A stretch of 64,000 nt of DNA, taken from the NCBI GenBank assembly GCA_008828725.1, contig MEHQ01000463.1, positions 1-64,000 on the forward strand, given 5' to 3'. Position 1 is the stretch's first letter, and each line of letters starts with the position of its first letter. The translations under genes were made by a program, and so were the position numbers. The notes beneath the pieces were generated by a model. The model was not told the origin of the DNA, made no database searches, and saw only the letters and a list, made by a program, of their open reading frames with translations. The stretch comes from Saccharina japonica (lineage: Eukaryota > Sar > Phaeophyceae > Laminariales > Laminariaceae). Shown here piece after piece: positions 49,766 to 60,722 of this stretch.

Positions 49766-50072
49766 TTAAAGCTATAGATGGGACACCACAAAGATTGTTC
49801 GCGTGTTCTCTTAGGTAGGCCAGTCAGGCCTAGAAGAACGTTCTGAACCACTAGAACGTTCCTTAATGTCGGAACTCCCGATAAGTATGAGAAGTTCTCG
49901 TAAGCATATAGGAATGTTCTTATATGAAGACATTCCCATAAGTGGACAGACAGTAGACTTAGAGAAGTAGATCTAGCAGAGTAACGGAATTCTATTATTG
50001 GCGGGGGTTTGTAACAGCCCGACTTACGGGCTATTGGAGAAGAGGGCCCGAGAGCCTGGAAGAGGCTCTCGC
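49766..50072. repeat. Direct repeat 1 (LTR-like), 307 bp
   Basis: AAGCTATAGATGGGACACCA to AGAGGCTCTCGC. It matches 50788-51094 with about two substitutions (CAGCCC/CAACCC, GGGCTATT/GGGCCATT). On the minus strand it contains TGTTACAAACCCCCGCC, resembling an LTR start. Confidence 0.85.
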
Positions 50073-50787
50073 CCTATTGTGTCTTCGCGTTTCCAACATC
50101 TACCAACGCGTTTCTTCCCGCGACCGATCCCGCTCCCATGTAGCTACCACAGCTGACTTATATGCGTGTTATACGGTAGGAACACATTTCGCCCACGTCG
50201 AACTAGTCGACTTCGGTCTAGACATCCGGATATATTCTTTCTGGCGATTCATTTAGTGCACTGGCTCTGACTGGCTCCCCTTGCTGCGCTTACTAGTGTT
50301 GCTCCCCTAATACTTGACCGCTTCATAGTGGCACGATGTTCACTCCATTCTTTGGACCCGTCAGCCCCTTGGTTATAGTCTTAGGGATTTCCAAGGTAGT
50401 CTTACCGTGCCCCCCTTCGCCTTATGCATCATGTTTTTGTTTTGGATTCGACTTCTGTATCTTGTTTGTCATTCGGATCGCTTCGACCATAGCGAGTAGT
50501 TGTCCCTGCGATACCCCTCTGGACTGTGTTTTGTGTTCCATGCTAAGTAGCCTCCATCGCTTCCACCAGGACTCGATGATCAGCCTCGCACTCGTTTCTC
50601 CCTCAGGTCCTTCAAGACCCCTGGACATATGAGCCCCCGCACATACGGCTGTACCCTGAGTCTCGCTTTCTTCTACATTTGTCTTGGTACCTTGTTAGCT
50701 TCGTTTCGGGTTTATTGTGCCTGCTTTGTCTTGATTTCGACCCCCTGCTGTTCCTGTTTTGGTCATGACCCCTCCCTCAGCGGTCAC
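50073..50787 (-). mobile_element. Interior of a possible small LTR element
   Basis: 715 bp between the repeats. The minus strand holds a short charged frame (50422-50628, ESWWKRWRLLSMEHK) that could be a Gag remnant, but no protease, reverse transcriptase or integrase. A non-autonomous LTR element and an assembly-induced duplication are both open. Confidence 0.35.
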
Positions 50788-51094
50788 TTNAAGCTATAGA
50801 TGGGACACCACAAAGATTGTTCGCGTGTTCTCTTAGGTAGGCCAGTCAGGCCTAGAAGAACGTTCTGAACCACTAGAACGTTCCTTAATGTCGGAACTCC
50901 CGATAAGTATGAGAAGTTCTCGTAAGCATATAGGAATGTTCTTATATGAAGACATTCCCATAAGTGGACAGACAGTAGACTTAGAGAAGTAGATCTAGCA
51001 GAGTAACGGAATTCTATTATTGGCGGGGGTTTGTAACAACCCGACTTACGGGCCATTGGAGAAGAGGGCCCGAGAGCCTGGAAGAGGCTCTCGC
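50788..51094. repeat. Direct repeat 2 (LTR-like), 307 bp
   Basis: Second copy, 1022 bp downstream. The single N at 50790 falls at its very first bases, so the join may be an assembly decision. Confidence 0.8.
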
Positions 51095-51444
51095 ACCTGC
51101 CCCCCCTCCTTAGGTCACTTCTCATTCTTCCCTTGGTCATCCAGGCTTTTGTCTCCCACCTAGTCTACAGTCTACAGAGGTTAATAATAACAAGAGGTCT
51201 TTCCATATCGAAGAAGAAGCTTGCTTCAAAGCTCAAGCAACGAACCTCCGTCTTCCATTCCCTTCTATCATCGTCTCTACTCGGTCTTCACTTCACACCC
51301 TCCTATATCATGACGCGGACGATCGTTTAGCCACCGATCAGATCCCTATAGATACAACGACGTTGCGTTCAATACCAAAAAGACGTTGGGGTTACATCCA
51401 GTACATACAGTTGAAAACATTCCGTACGCTTCACAGATGGCAAG

Positions 51445-51475
<31 letters not shown>

Positions 51476-52769
51476 CGTCAAAACATCTTCCTGGAGGCTT
51501 TGAACAATGTATCAAACCACACAAAGGTGCCCACAACCTCCCAAGTTTGGCACGCCTAATGACTTTTGCTACATTGTTCTGGCGTGCGTACAAAACTCCT
51601 TGAGGAGACATTTAACAATGTACCATATCTCACAAGGTGTCGACAACATCTCCAGCCGGTACGACTAATGGTGTGCGACGTTGTTCAATGTCCCCACAAG
51701 GATGTGTCTAGGCCAACGTTGTGCAAGGGGCGGGAGGGGGGGGGGGGGGGGGGGTTGGGAAGGGGGGGGGGGGGGGGGGGGGGGCACTTGTATTGCTTGC
51801 AGTTGACAAGCTACACAGCAGCTAAAGAGGACGGACGTTTGTGGAACGATGTTCCACTGCGCACGCGCTTTTGGTTTTAGGATGCAGGAGGATACACCTT
51901 TGGCACGGCATCCATTTGAACGACGTATTGACTGAGTTGTTGACCGTTTTTGCACTGCGACTTGCATCGAGGGGGAGTGTTCAGAAATAGGCAGTACGTT
52001 TAGTCTGTCGAGAGTCAATGCGTATTACTTTGTAGTAATTTGCGGTTCAACAATAATATTTACACCGCATTAACGAGTAACAATATTCCCAACAACCCAG
52101 ACCTGCCGATGTTGCCTTTTGTTAAGGTGTTACCTGGTAGTCCGCTGGGCTACTGGTGAAAGGTCAACCAATCACCTACGAGTACCCAAGCTATCCTTGC
52201 TAACGGACTGTGTAATCTACTCGAGCTCCTAGCTCGCAAAGCAATGCAACAAGTGAACAGCCCGCCCCTAAAAAGATCCTTGCTAACGGTAATTGTGATA
52301 GGAGCTCAGGTAGGAAGCACTCCCTGGTGGGATCAAGGTACGGGCGTAGACCCAACCCAACCCCCAACCCTAACCCTAACCCGAACCCCGACCTAAACCG
52401 GACCAGAAACGGGCGAGAAACGCGGCTGCGTCGCTTTTGCATCGAGCAGGAACACACGGTGACATATTTAAATAAAATTATTATAAATACGTCAGCTGTG
52501 AGTTCAACCGATTGAATAGTAGATACTATACTCAACTTTGCGAGCTGCGTAGATAGTTTGTTGTACGTATGTGTTATTTGTAGTGTTCGTGTGGGATTCG
52601 TGATGTACCAGGTACCCTGGTAGTTCCTACTCGATATTAGGATAAGCCGTTCGCGCGTGTCATGTGTTTATTCCTCGTTAAGGATATAGTTCAGTGACCC
52701 CCCTGGATACTACCCGGGTCAGCAGGACAATGTAACAAGGGCATCCCATGATCATTCTGCGCACTGATA
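51095..52769. other. Repeat-rich intergenic stretch with long homopolymers
   Basis: No gene seen. C run at about 51447-51474, G runs about 51727-51784, two related segments with ACAATGTA.CA(A/T) (51500-51580 and 51612-51690), a short CCCTAACCCTAACCC block at 52366-52382, and 52480-52590, which is an inverted copy of 10210-10330. Confidence 0.5.
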
Positions 52770-52985
52770 ATTAAAATATGTAAAAGGAACCGGTTGCTGA
52801 GAGCGCCTTTGGGTGACGTGGGTAGGCGGGATCCGACGCGAGTCGACGAGGGAAGAAAGGGCTAAAATCCTCTCGCGATAAAAATGCAAGGCACGTATAA
52901 TACCGTAGTGGGGGGTACAGTATGAGTTACGACTAAAGAGGGAGAGAAAATATGGGCGAAGATAATAAATGGGATACGACAATTT
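52770..52985 (+). mobile_element. SINE body copy
   Basis: GTAAAAGGAACCGGTTGCTG, GACGCGAGTCGACGAGGGAA, CTCGCGATAAAAATGCAAGG, ATGAGTTACGACTAAAGAGG, ending ATAATAAATGGGATACGACA. It abuts the LINE remnant. Confidence 0.7.
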
Positions 52986-52995
52986 CTTTTGTTTT

Positions 52996-53895
52996 AAACA
53001 GTGCAAGTCGGCGGAAGGGCTGGCGAAGATGATGACCGTTATTGTGACCGTTTTCGAAGCAGATGGTCTCACCGTATCCGAAACGAAAACGGAGACTATG
53101 CTGCTGCGGACACCAAACCAGGCACTCCGGACCTCATCGCTCGTCATCGAAGCAGCGGGCCAGAGGTATAAACATACGTTGCAATTTTGTACCTGGGTGG
53201 TCTTGTTGGCGCAAGCGCTGACATTATGCCAGGTATCAAACGACGCATCCGACTCGCAAGGGCATGCTACAATCGGTTCAAGCGGGAGCTGTACGATATG
53301 GAGGATGCCCCGTTCACTCTAAAGGTGCACGTGCTAAAGTCCGAGGTGATGAAGACACTGCTGTACGGGTGTGTGACGTGGACCCTTGGCCAGGAGCACT
53401 TCGCTGAGATCCGAACGGCACATCACAACCTCCTCCTACGGATCATTGGTTTCCAGCGCCGACAACGCACCGACCATCTCATGTCGTACGCCGAGGCTCT
53501 CAAGAAGGCATAATGCGAAAGCGTTGAGATGACCATCCGCACACGACGCCTCCTCTTTGCGGGGGCCGTACAGCGCACGACTAATGAGCGGCTGACCCGG
53601 CGGGTGATGTTTGGGACGATCGTCGGTGGGAAGAACCCGGGACCTGGCCGACCGGAAAATTACTGGGCCCAATGTCTAGCAGATGACCTCAGGGTTTTTC
53701 GAGCGACAGAGGGCTCCACAGAACGCTCCCCTTTGCTGTTCGGAGCAGAGACAGACGTTGTTATGGCCGAGGGCGGCTAAGAAGAGTGGGAAGTGGTGTC
53801 GGGGGGGCGTTGAGGCGGCGGATAATTTCATGGCGAGGTGGCACAGGGGCGAAGCGGAGAGGAGCTGGCTATGGCATGCAGCTGAGGACGCCTAA
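52996..53895 (+). pseudogene. Decayed LINE reverse transcriptase C-terminal region
   Basis: Three consecutive frames read as one LINE protein. First, CKSAEGLAKMMTVIVTVFEA and GLTVSETKTETMLLR (RT palm/thumb boundary). Then, after a shift near 53185, YLGGLVGASADIMPGIKRRI and LKSEVMKTLLYGCVTWTLG (the thumb motif YLG and LLYG.xTW typical of LINEs), with a stop at 53511. Then RTRRLLFAGAVQRTTNERLT. The catalytic palm is missing. Non-functional. Confidence 0.8.
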
Positions 53896-55200
53896 GAGAG
53901 GCGACAAGGGGAGGGGGGGGGGGGCAGCCGTACTGACACAGCTGTCGACGAATAGAATGCAGAAACGAAATGGTAGATCGTTTGGAAAGGTATCGGTTCG
54001 ACTAGCCCTTGAATTCTATTATTTGTTTTATGTTGTTTGTTTTTTGTTGAGTTGTTTCCTGGAGGGGCGTGGTAGAGCCAGTACCGGCTCTTGACACGGC
54101 TTTTGAGGAGAGTAGGNTAGGAGGCTAAGGGGCGCAGGGGGGGGGGGGGGGGCGAACTCATTTGTTGCTTGCCTTAGTCATTTGACCATTGACCACGCAC
54201 CCCTTTTGAGACGGAGCACCGTTCCTACTCCTAGTAGAGACACCTCCAACACTTGGGCGCTCATTACATATATCACAAAGAAACCTTTTGCTAATCTTAT
54301 CCCCTTCCTGTTTCGCCGCCTGTGGCCACCATCTATCCCCTAAGATAGCGATCGTTTTCTCGCTACTATTTAGTGTACCAAACTGCTCCATGTCACACTC
54401 GTCTATTTTTCATATCTCCTCCTCTAATACATCCCTTTCCTCCTTGTACCTTTCACATTCTCCCACTATGTGAATTCTACTCTCTATGGCTTTGCCACAT
54501 GGGCACATCTATGCATCTACTTCCTCCTCCTCCCGGCTACTGGTATACCTCCTTCTTCTTTCTGGCAGGTCCAAGTCCCCTACACGAAATCGCAGTTTCA
54601 GCTTTTTCGCGAAGTCCATTGGGGGGGGGGGGGGGGGGACGAAAAAAACACCCCGTGAAACGAACCAGCATTAAAGCGAGTCGCGTACATCTTCAGTGAA
54701 GGGGGGAGTGGGGGGGGGGGTGGGGTACTCATTTGTTGCCTGCCTTAGTCATTTGGCCAATGACCACGCATCCCTTTCGAGACGGAGGAGTGCGGGGGTG
54801 TACTTCATTTTCATGCATGGCCGTAGTCGTATGATCATAGACCCTCGCGTCCCTATACATAATGCCGGGACGGAGCATGTCGGGTTTTCACCGACCAGGC
54901 AGACATTGCTAGCACCAAGCGCGAAGCGCCGTGAGGTGTTCGGCGAGTCGCATGAAGGGTGGGGTGTACTCATTAGCCGCATGTCATGCGTGGCCGTGGT
55001 CATCAGGGCCGTAGACCCTCGCATCCCTACAATGCCGGCACGGAGCGCGTCGGGTTTTCACCGACCAGGCAGACATGTTGCTTGCACCAAGCGCGAAGCA
55101 CCGGCGAGGAGGTGTTCGGCGAGTCGCATGAAGGGTGAGAGCTGCATACTGCTAACAACTGCTTGTGAAGCGGACTTTCTTGCGTATCGGCAATGACAGC
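53896..55200. other. Oligo(G)-flanked repeats and spacer
   Basis: GTACCGGCTCTTGACACGGC at about 54081-54101 also occurs at 56955-56975, upstream of the retrotransposon. The oligo(G)-flanked repeat is present at 54790-54960 and 54961-55200 head to tail, preceded by the CTCATTTGTTGC segment (54152, 54728). G runs are at 53913, 54137, 54620 and 54710. No gene. Confidence 0.6.
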
Positions 55201-55284
55201 GTTGAATGAGGGGAGGCGGGGAGAGGGGGAAGACGCGTGCTACGATAGAGGTGCGCCATGTTTTTTCTGGAGCTCCTTAGGGCC

Positions 55285-55535
55285 ATTATTATCGAAGCCA
55301 TATATTTCCTAAATTTCCTAAATTTCCAAAAAAAAAAACGCGCAATTTTCTAGATTTCCATTTTTTCCATTTTGTTTTCCATTTATTGGAACGTGAAGCC
55401 TTCCAAACAGTTTGCCCTCCGAAGAATTTCCAATATTTCCAATATTTCTAATATTTCCAAGGTTTCCTTTTTTTTTTTTGGGAAAAAATGGAGGAAATTA
55501 TGCAAAAAAAAGCTGCTCGATAAGAACGACCCTTA
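55285..55535. mobile_element. Diverged relative of the 252-bp MITE
   Basis: The right end CTGCTCGATAAGAACGACCC matches the family; the left end GGGCCATTATTATCGAAGCC is degraded. It sits inside an older repeat whose outer ends read GCTACGATAGAG and CTCTATCGTAGCA (about 55245-55745). Confidence 0.5.
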
Positions 55536-55946
55536 CGTGAAGAGCTATATACCTCATCCCAAACTGATCTTGGAGGAAATTAAAAGTGCTATCCGATCAA
55601 ATCCGATTGACAATCCCATCGCCGGGGAGCAAACATGGAACGAGATTGCAACAAAATATTGACAGTTCGCCGATTATGGGTTAAGAAAGCTCGATCATTC
55701 AGAAACCATTTCGGCCGAAAAGTGCTATCTCTATCGTAGCAAGCATCGGAAGCGAAAATGCATAATTGAAAACGAAAGAACACGAGACGCCACTACATTC
55801 TGAAGACGAAAGGACACAAGCTACAGTTCGTATTTTTCTAGCGAGAGGGGGGGGGGGGAGGGCCGGGGAGCGTACTCATTTGTTGCTTGCCTTCGTCATT
55901 TGACCATTGACCACACATCCCTTTCGAGACGGAGCACTAGTGAGAG

Positions 55947-56489
55947 GGGGGGGGGGGTGCAATCATGTCGTGCATGGCCATAGACGTACTTCGTATGACC
56001 ATAGACCCTCGCATCCCTACAATGCCGGGACGGAGCACGTTGGGTTTTCACCAACCAGGCAGACATTGCTTGCACCAAGCGCGAAGCGCCGTGAGGTATT
56101 GGGCGAGTCGCATGGAGGGTGAGCTGCATCCTGCTAAGAACCGCCTGTGAGGCGGACTTGCATATGGACGACAGCCTCCAATGAATTGATTTAATTTCTA
56201 GTGTGGCCACTTCCAGAGACAGCAATGGGTATCACTACGTATCTGCCTCGTGGATGCCTTACCATATACACACTACGTGGTACGATAATTCCCCTTGTGC
56301 GGAGATGAGGTTATCAACCCCGTACAAATGATCTAACAAGACCGCCAGTATGGGTGACCGCCAAAACAAAAAAAAACGGTACCCAGGCTGTCGAGCTCAC
56401 GCAGTGAGAGGCGTGTTTTACAGCGTCGTTGCCAACCGACGCCAACCCAACCTATAAATATATAAAGTATTTATAGGGGGGGGGGGGGA
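55947..56489 (+). repeat. Oligo(G)-flanked repeat family, long copy 2
   Basis: The close match of 15376-15923 over the whole length, including GGTGACCGCCAAAACAAA and the end CTATAAATATATAAAGTATT followed by a G run. Confidence 0.8.
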
Positions 56490-56639
56490 CATCCATGAAA
56501 AAGACTGAACAGAAAATGACGGTCCTGTACCCAGTATGAGTGGCCACAATACCTGGATCACCCCCCCCCCAGCGATGAGCGGGGGGGGGGCGGCAGAACA
56601 AAACGATGAACATAACGCGTGTGACTAACGGAAAAGTGC

Positions 56640-57200
56640 GAAGGGGAGGGGAGGGGTAGGAACATGCGAGAACGCCCTTGTGATTCGTAAATAGCCTATA
56701 CAAGAGTAACAGAAAAACTGCAGCACGGGCGAAGCAACACGAAGAAGAAGAGGAAGACACTGGCATAGGACGGCGGGGGGGAAAGGAAACAAAGGGAGAA
56801 ACAAGGCAAAAAGCAGGAAAGAAGACACAAGAGAGAAAAATATCAAAACTGTTCTCAAGGCGAGGGTAGTAACAAGTTCCCGTCTCTGCTACGAAACCGA
56901 TACGGGGACCACGCCACACCTTCTGCCATCTTCTTGGGCGGCGCGGCAGAGGTAGTACCGGCTCTTGACACCGTTTTTCGATGAGGGTAGGAGGGAGATG
57001 GCAGAAGTTGTGACATGGTCCCCGTATCGGTTTTGTAGCAGAGACGGGAACTTGTTATTATCACCGTCTTGATAACGGTTTTACTCTTTTCCTCTCTCGT
57101 GTCTTCTTTCTTACTTTTTGCTTTGTTTCTCCCTTTGGTTCCACACTATGCCGGTGTCTTCCTCTCCTTCGTGTTGCTTCGTCCGTGCAGCAGTTATCTG
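56640..57200. repeat. Large inverted repeat, arms of about 200-240 bp
   Basis: AACAAGTTCCCGTCTCTGCT at 56872 is inverted at 57037-57057; pairing continues outward to about 56700 and 57200 with some divergence (AAGACACAAGAGAGAAAAAT against CCTCTCTCGTGTCTTCTTTC). The loop between the best-matched parts is about 57 bp and contains GTACCGGCTCTTGACACCG. Confidence 0.8.
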
Positions 57201-57434
57201 TTCCTCTTGGGCACGTGTGCTTTTTCTTCTGCGGGCGCTTCTGTCTCCCTGCGTCTTTTGTATTCTGTTTAATTTCATATTTCATTTTTTTATTGTCTTG
57301 TTTGCTCTTATATTTTTGTTCGGCTCGTGTCGTTGTGTTCTCGTACATATCCGGTCAATTGCTTGCCTATATTCGTATATGATATTCATTTGCGTTTATT
57401 GTGTTTTGTTTTTTCTCTGCTTCACAGTCTGTGA

Positions 57435-57545
57435 CCACATAATTTGTATCTCCCTAGGATTAGGAATCAGGACAGAAACTGGGTGTGCTGATGTGGTTGG
57501 GTAGAAAGCAGCACGGGTTTAATGTGAAGACAAGGCACACACTAT
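57435..57545 (+). repeat. 110-bp repeat shared with 63765-63870
   Basis: ATTTGTATCTCCCTAGGATT to GGGTTTAATGTGAAGACAAG. The reverse complement occurs in the first intron of the secreted-protein gene. It lies immediately before the reverse-transcriptase frame and may be the element's 5' end. Confidence 0.7.
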
Positions 57546-57559
57546 AATACGTCGGTAAA

Positions 57560-59683
57560 GTGCAACCGAAACTGGCAACCACTCACGCTAAGATTATCAC
57601 CCACTCGCTAGGTCTCATCAACCACGCTCTGGGGGTGCACCGACCAAACGGGACCCCTAATACACCGACTCCCCTTTTGAGGGCACTAAAGCTGTGGTAC
57701 ATCCTCCCAGCCTTACTGCACACTCAGGACGGGCGAATGAGCCGGGCCGCGAGGTTCAAGTCTGCCGAACGCGGGGACCTGACCACGATTCTCCCATGGC
57801 TTACGGAGTGCACCGAAGGAACGGCGACACGCCTCAGGGGGATAGCACGCGAAGCAACGGACGCGGCCAAGTTTGAGAGGGCCGCGTCAGCGTGCCGACA
57901 CCAGGGGGGGGTAACAGTAGCAGCGCGTGGCCTTTTAGCGGAACAGCGTGCGCCCGGCAATGAGGCTACATGGTCTATAGTTAAGGCGAAATTCCTTGAA
58001 GAAGACCGAAGTTCCGTCCAAGAAGCAGCGGCGGCAGCTAGGGTGGCCAGCTCGACCGAACCAGAGGAAGGGGGTGGCCCCACGTGGCGCCCAGAAGGAG
58101 AATTTAACCCTCAGGTGGCCTTCGAGGTTATCAACTCTCGCAACGCACTATCAGGAGCGGGGAGTGACGGTCTGCGCTTTTCGCATCTACAGTCCATCAT
58201 AAGGACTCAATTTGGCCAAGAACACTTCGGCGTCGGCATCGAAGCCTTTTGGAGGAGGATGGTGGATGGACCTGACGCTTTCCCGCCGGAGTTTTGGGAG
58301 CTGTTCTTGCAGTCAAATCTCACTGCCTTGGGGGAAAAATGCCGCCCGGTTTGTGTGAGGATGACGTGGAGGCGCCTGGTTGCGGCAGCAACTATGAGGG
58401 AGTGGAGGCCTCGTATGGAGGAGCTAAACCTCGACGCACGGCAATACGGAGTGGGGGTGTCAGGGGGGGTGGAGCACGCAGCGTTACGTGCCCGAATACA
58501 CCATGAGGCAGGTAACTGGATAATCCAGACGGACACGTCTAACGCGTTTAACTCGGTCCTGCGGAAACCCATGCTCGAGCAAGTAGCCGCCTGCACGCCA
58601 TCACTCACGGGGTTCGTAGCCAAGTGCTATGGCGAAAGGCCCGCCTCCGTCTTGTTCCAGATGGACTCGGGAGAAAGGGCGAAACTCGAATGCTCCCGTG
58701 GGGTGCAGCAAGGAGACGGTATGGGACCGGCCCTGTCCTGCCTGCCGCTACGACCGGTGCTTACGAGGGTTCGGGAGGAATACGAATCGCAGGGGGTCGA
58801 AGTCTACGCAAACCTTGACGACATCACCATCGCGGCCGGCGAGATATCACCCAGGACGGTGGGAGTGGTGTCTTTCCTCGAGCGGGAGCTGATAGCGAGG
58901 GGGATACACCTCAACCCGGGTAAGACGGTTGCCTTGGCCCCGAAGGGACACGTGCTCACGCCGGAAGAGATATCGCTTTTGGCAGGAGTGGGGGTCCGCA
59001 TAGCAGACGAGGGAGGGATAAAGGTGGTGGGGGTACCCGTTGGAACTGACGAGTATGCGATAGAGAGCGCTATAGGGATCGTGCGCGAGGGGGGGGCGGA
59101 ACAACTCGCGCGGATGCTGCCACGCATGCCGGACAAACAAGCGGCCAACATCATAGCCACCGACTCTATGGTGCAACGAACGGCGTACGTCGAGCGGGTG
59201 ATGGACCCAAGGCTGTCTCTGCCAGCTTGTCGACGTGCAGACAATGGCGCAATGTGGATGCTTGAAAACCTTCTCCAGCTTCCTGGAACGGCGGAGGAAT
59301 CGTCCTTTTTCGAGGAGGGGTGCATGGCGGAACGGCTCACACTGCTACCTCACGAACTTGCGCAGGCCAGCTTGTCAACGGCAGCAGGGGGATTCGGAAT
59401 GTCGTCGGCAGAAGCGAGAAGGATGTCCGCATCGGTAGGGAGCCTGGTGGCAACGCTACCCGCAGTCCTGGCGGACCTCTCGGGCAGTCTGGGGGAGAAG
59501 GTGCGGAGGAATATTCCACGGTCAGAACTGGTGGGCAGTATATGGGAGGGAGCACGAAGCCTCCGAGACGAGGGCGGAGTCACAGAAGAGGAGATGGGTG
59601 AAGTAGTGCCGCGGGCTGGAGGGATAGGGCATTCCGCCCTGAGGAGGTCAGCGCATCCGGGAATTCAGGTAGAGAGGTGTTAG
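57560..59683 (+). mobile_element. Non-LTR retrotransposon ORF, reverse transcriptase (part 1 of 3)
   Basis: 707 codons open. Motifs in order: NALSGAGSDGLRFSHLQSII (near residue 200), RPVCVRMTWRR (near 260), TDTSNAFNSV (motif A with catalytic Asp, near 323), SRGVQQGDGMGPALS (motif B, near 380), YANLDDITIA (motif C with both Asp, near 418), LNPGKTVAL (motif D). All catalytic residues of the polymerase are present. The true N terminus is unclear: upstream sequence is repeat and the element may be 5'-truncated. The frame ends at a TAG (59681) where the homologous sequence continues in another frame. Confidence 0.85.
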
Positions 59684-60477
59684 CAGCACACGACGCTGAG
59701 ACCACCAACTCGCACAGAGCGCAGACTAAACTCGGAAAACAGGTCAACCGGGTGCGGTACGACAGGTATGTCACATCTCTGGACGGACTCCCCACCCACG
59801 CACGCCCGCCGGAGGAGGATTGCCCTTTCGGGGAGAGGAAGACCCGCGAATGTGCAAAAGCTAGGCAGCGGAGCCAGTCAGGACCAGGAGCTGCCGCGTG
59901 GTTGCGAGCGAGGCCGTTGGACGCTCAACGTGTCATACCAGCCCAGGAGTTCCTGTACGCAGGTCGGCGACATCTGGGGATCGAAGAGCACTTGGCGGCG
60001 ACGTGCCCTGCATGTGGTACAGTGGAGGCCAACACGCGACATGCACGTTTGTGCCATCGCGCGGGCGCGCAGGTGAATCAACACCAGCCGTTGGTCCACG
60101 CAATCTCCCGCTTTCTGAAGCGGACGTCCGTCCGCCACCAAGTGGAAAGCGGTGCGCCTTTTAACGCAGACAGGAACCTACGCATGGACATCGTAATCGA
60201 GAGGGGAGGCCTCCGAGACGCATCGGCAGCGGATTTCCGTTGCAAATCCTTACTACTCGACGTCACGTACGCGGACCCCCAAGCGGGGGTTCACCTGCGT
60301 GCTGGAAGTGCTGACCAAGATGGATCAGCTGCTTCAACTTCTGAGGCGCGAAAGCGCAATCATTACGCTCGCGTTGGACATTGCCCTTCGACGAGCGCAG
60401 CCATAAACTTGCCACCCTTGCGGTGGAAAGCTTTGGGCGCCTCGGAAAAGATAGGCGCGAATTCATCGACCAGCTAG
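59677..60477 (+). pseudogene. Retrotransposon ORF, zinc knuckle and endonuclease region (part 2 of 3)
   Basis: Continues the protein after a frameshift near 59670. Contains CPACGTVEANTRHARLCH (Cys-x2-Cys-x8-His-x3-Cys/His, near residue 110) and then LRMDIVIERGG and KSLLLDVTYADPQA (near 170-200), followed by SEARKRNHYAR. A knuckle followed by a D..D-type restriction-like endonuclease behind the polymerase is the layout of the R2/CRE/NeSL group of site-specific non-LTR elements. Clade not established. Confidence 0.7.
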
Positions 60478-60722
60478 CGACAAGCGTGGTCGGAGGAAGG
60501 GATGGGGGGACCATGGCCAAGAAAGGAATCTGCAAGGAACGCCTTCTTCAGATAATCTCAGTGACCTCACAGGTGGCGATCTCACGCCGAGTTCACCGGT
60601 ATAAGCTCACCTTACGGGATCGTCAAGCGAGGAGAGGAAGGAGGGAAGATGAGGGGGGGCTGATGCCGATGACGTGGGGTTGGCACATAGATGCTGAGTA
60701 TAGGATTAACATACGCAATTGA
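60381..60722 (+). pseudogene. Retrotransposon ORF, C-terminal segment (part 3 of 3)
   Basis: A second frameshift near 60375-60385 is needed to pass from RKRNHYAR to FDERSHKLATLAVESFGRLG and KDRREFIDQLATSVVGG. The frame ends AEYRINIRN plus stop at 60720. An A/T-rich 3' stretch follows. With two shifts the copy is probably dead unless they are sequencing errors. Confidence 0.65.

Noticed and set aside
57069-57504. Hydrophobic frames (LVSSFLLFALFLPL) beside the retrotransposon
   Set aside because: The same peptide is read from the other arm of the inverted repeat on the opposite strand; it is a T/C-rich repeat artefact.
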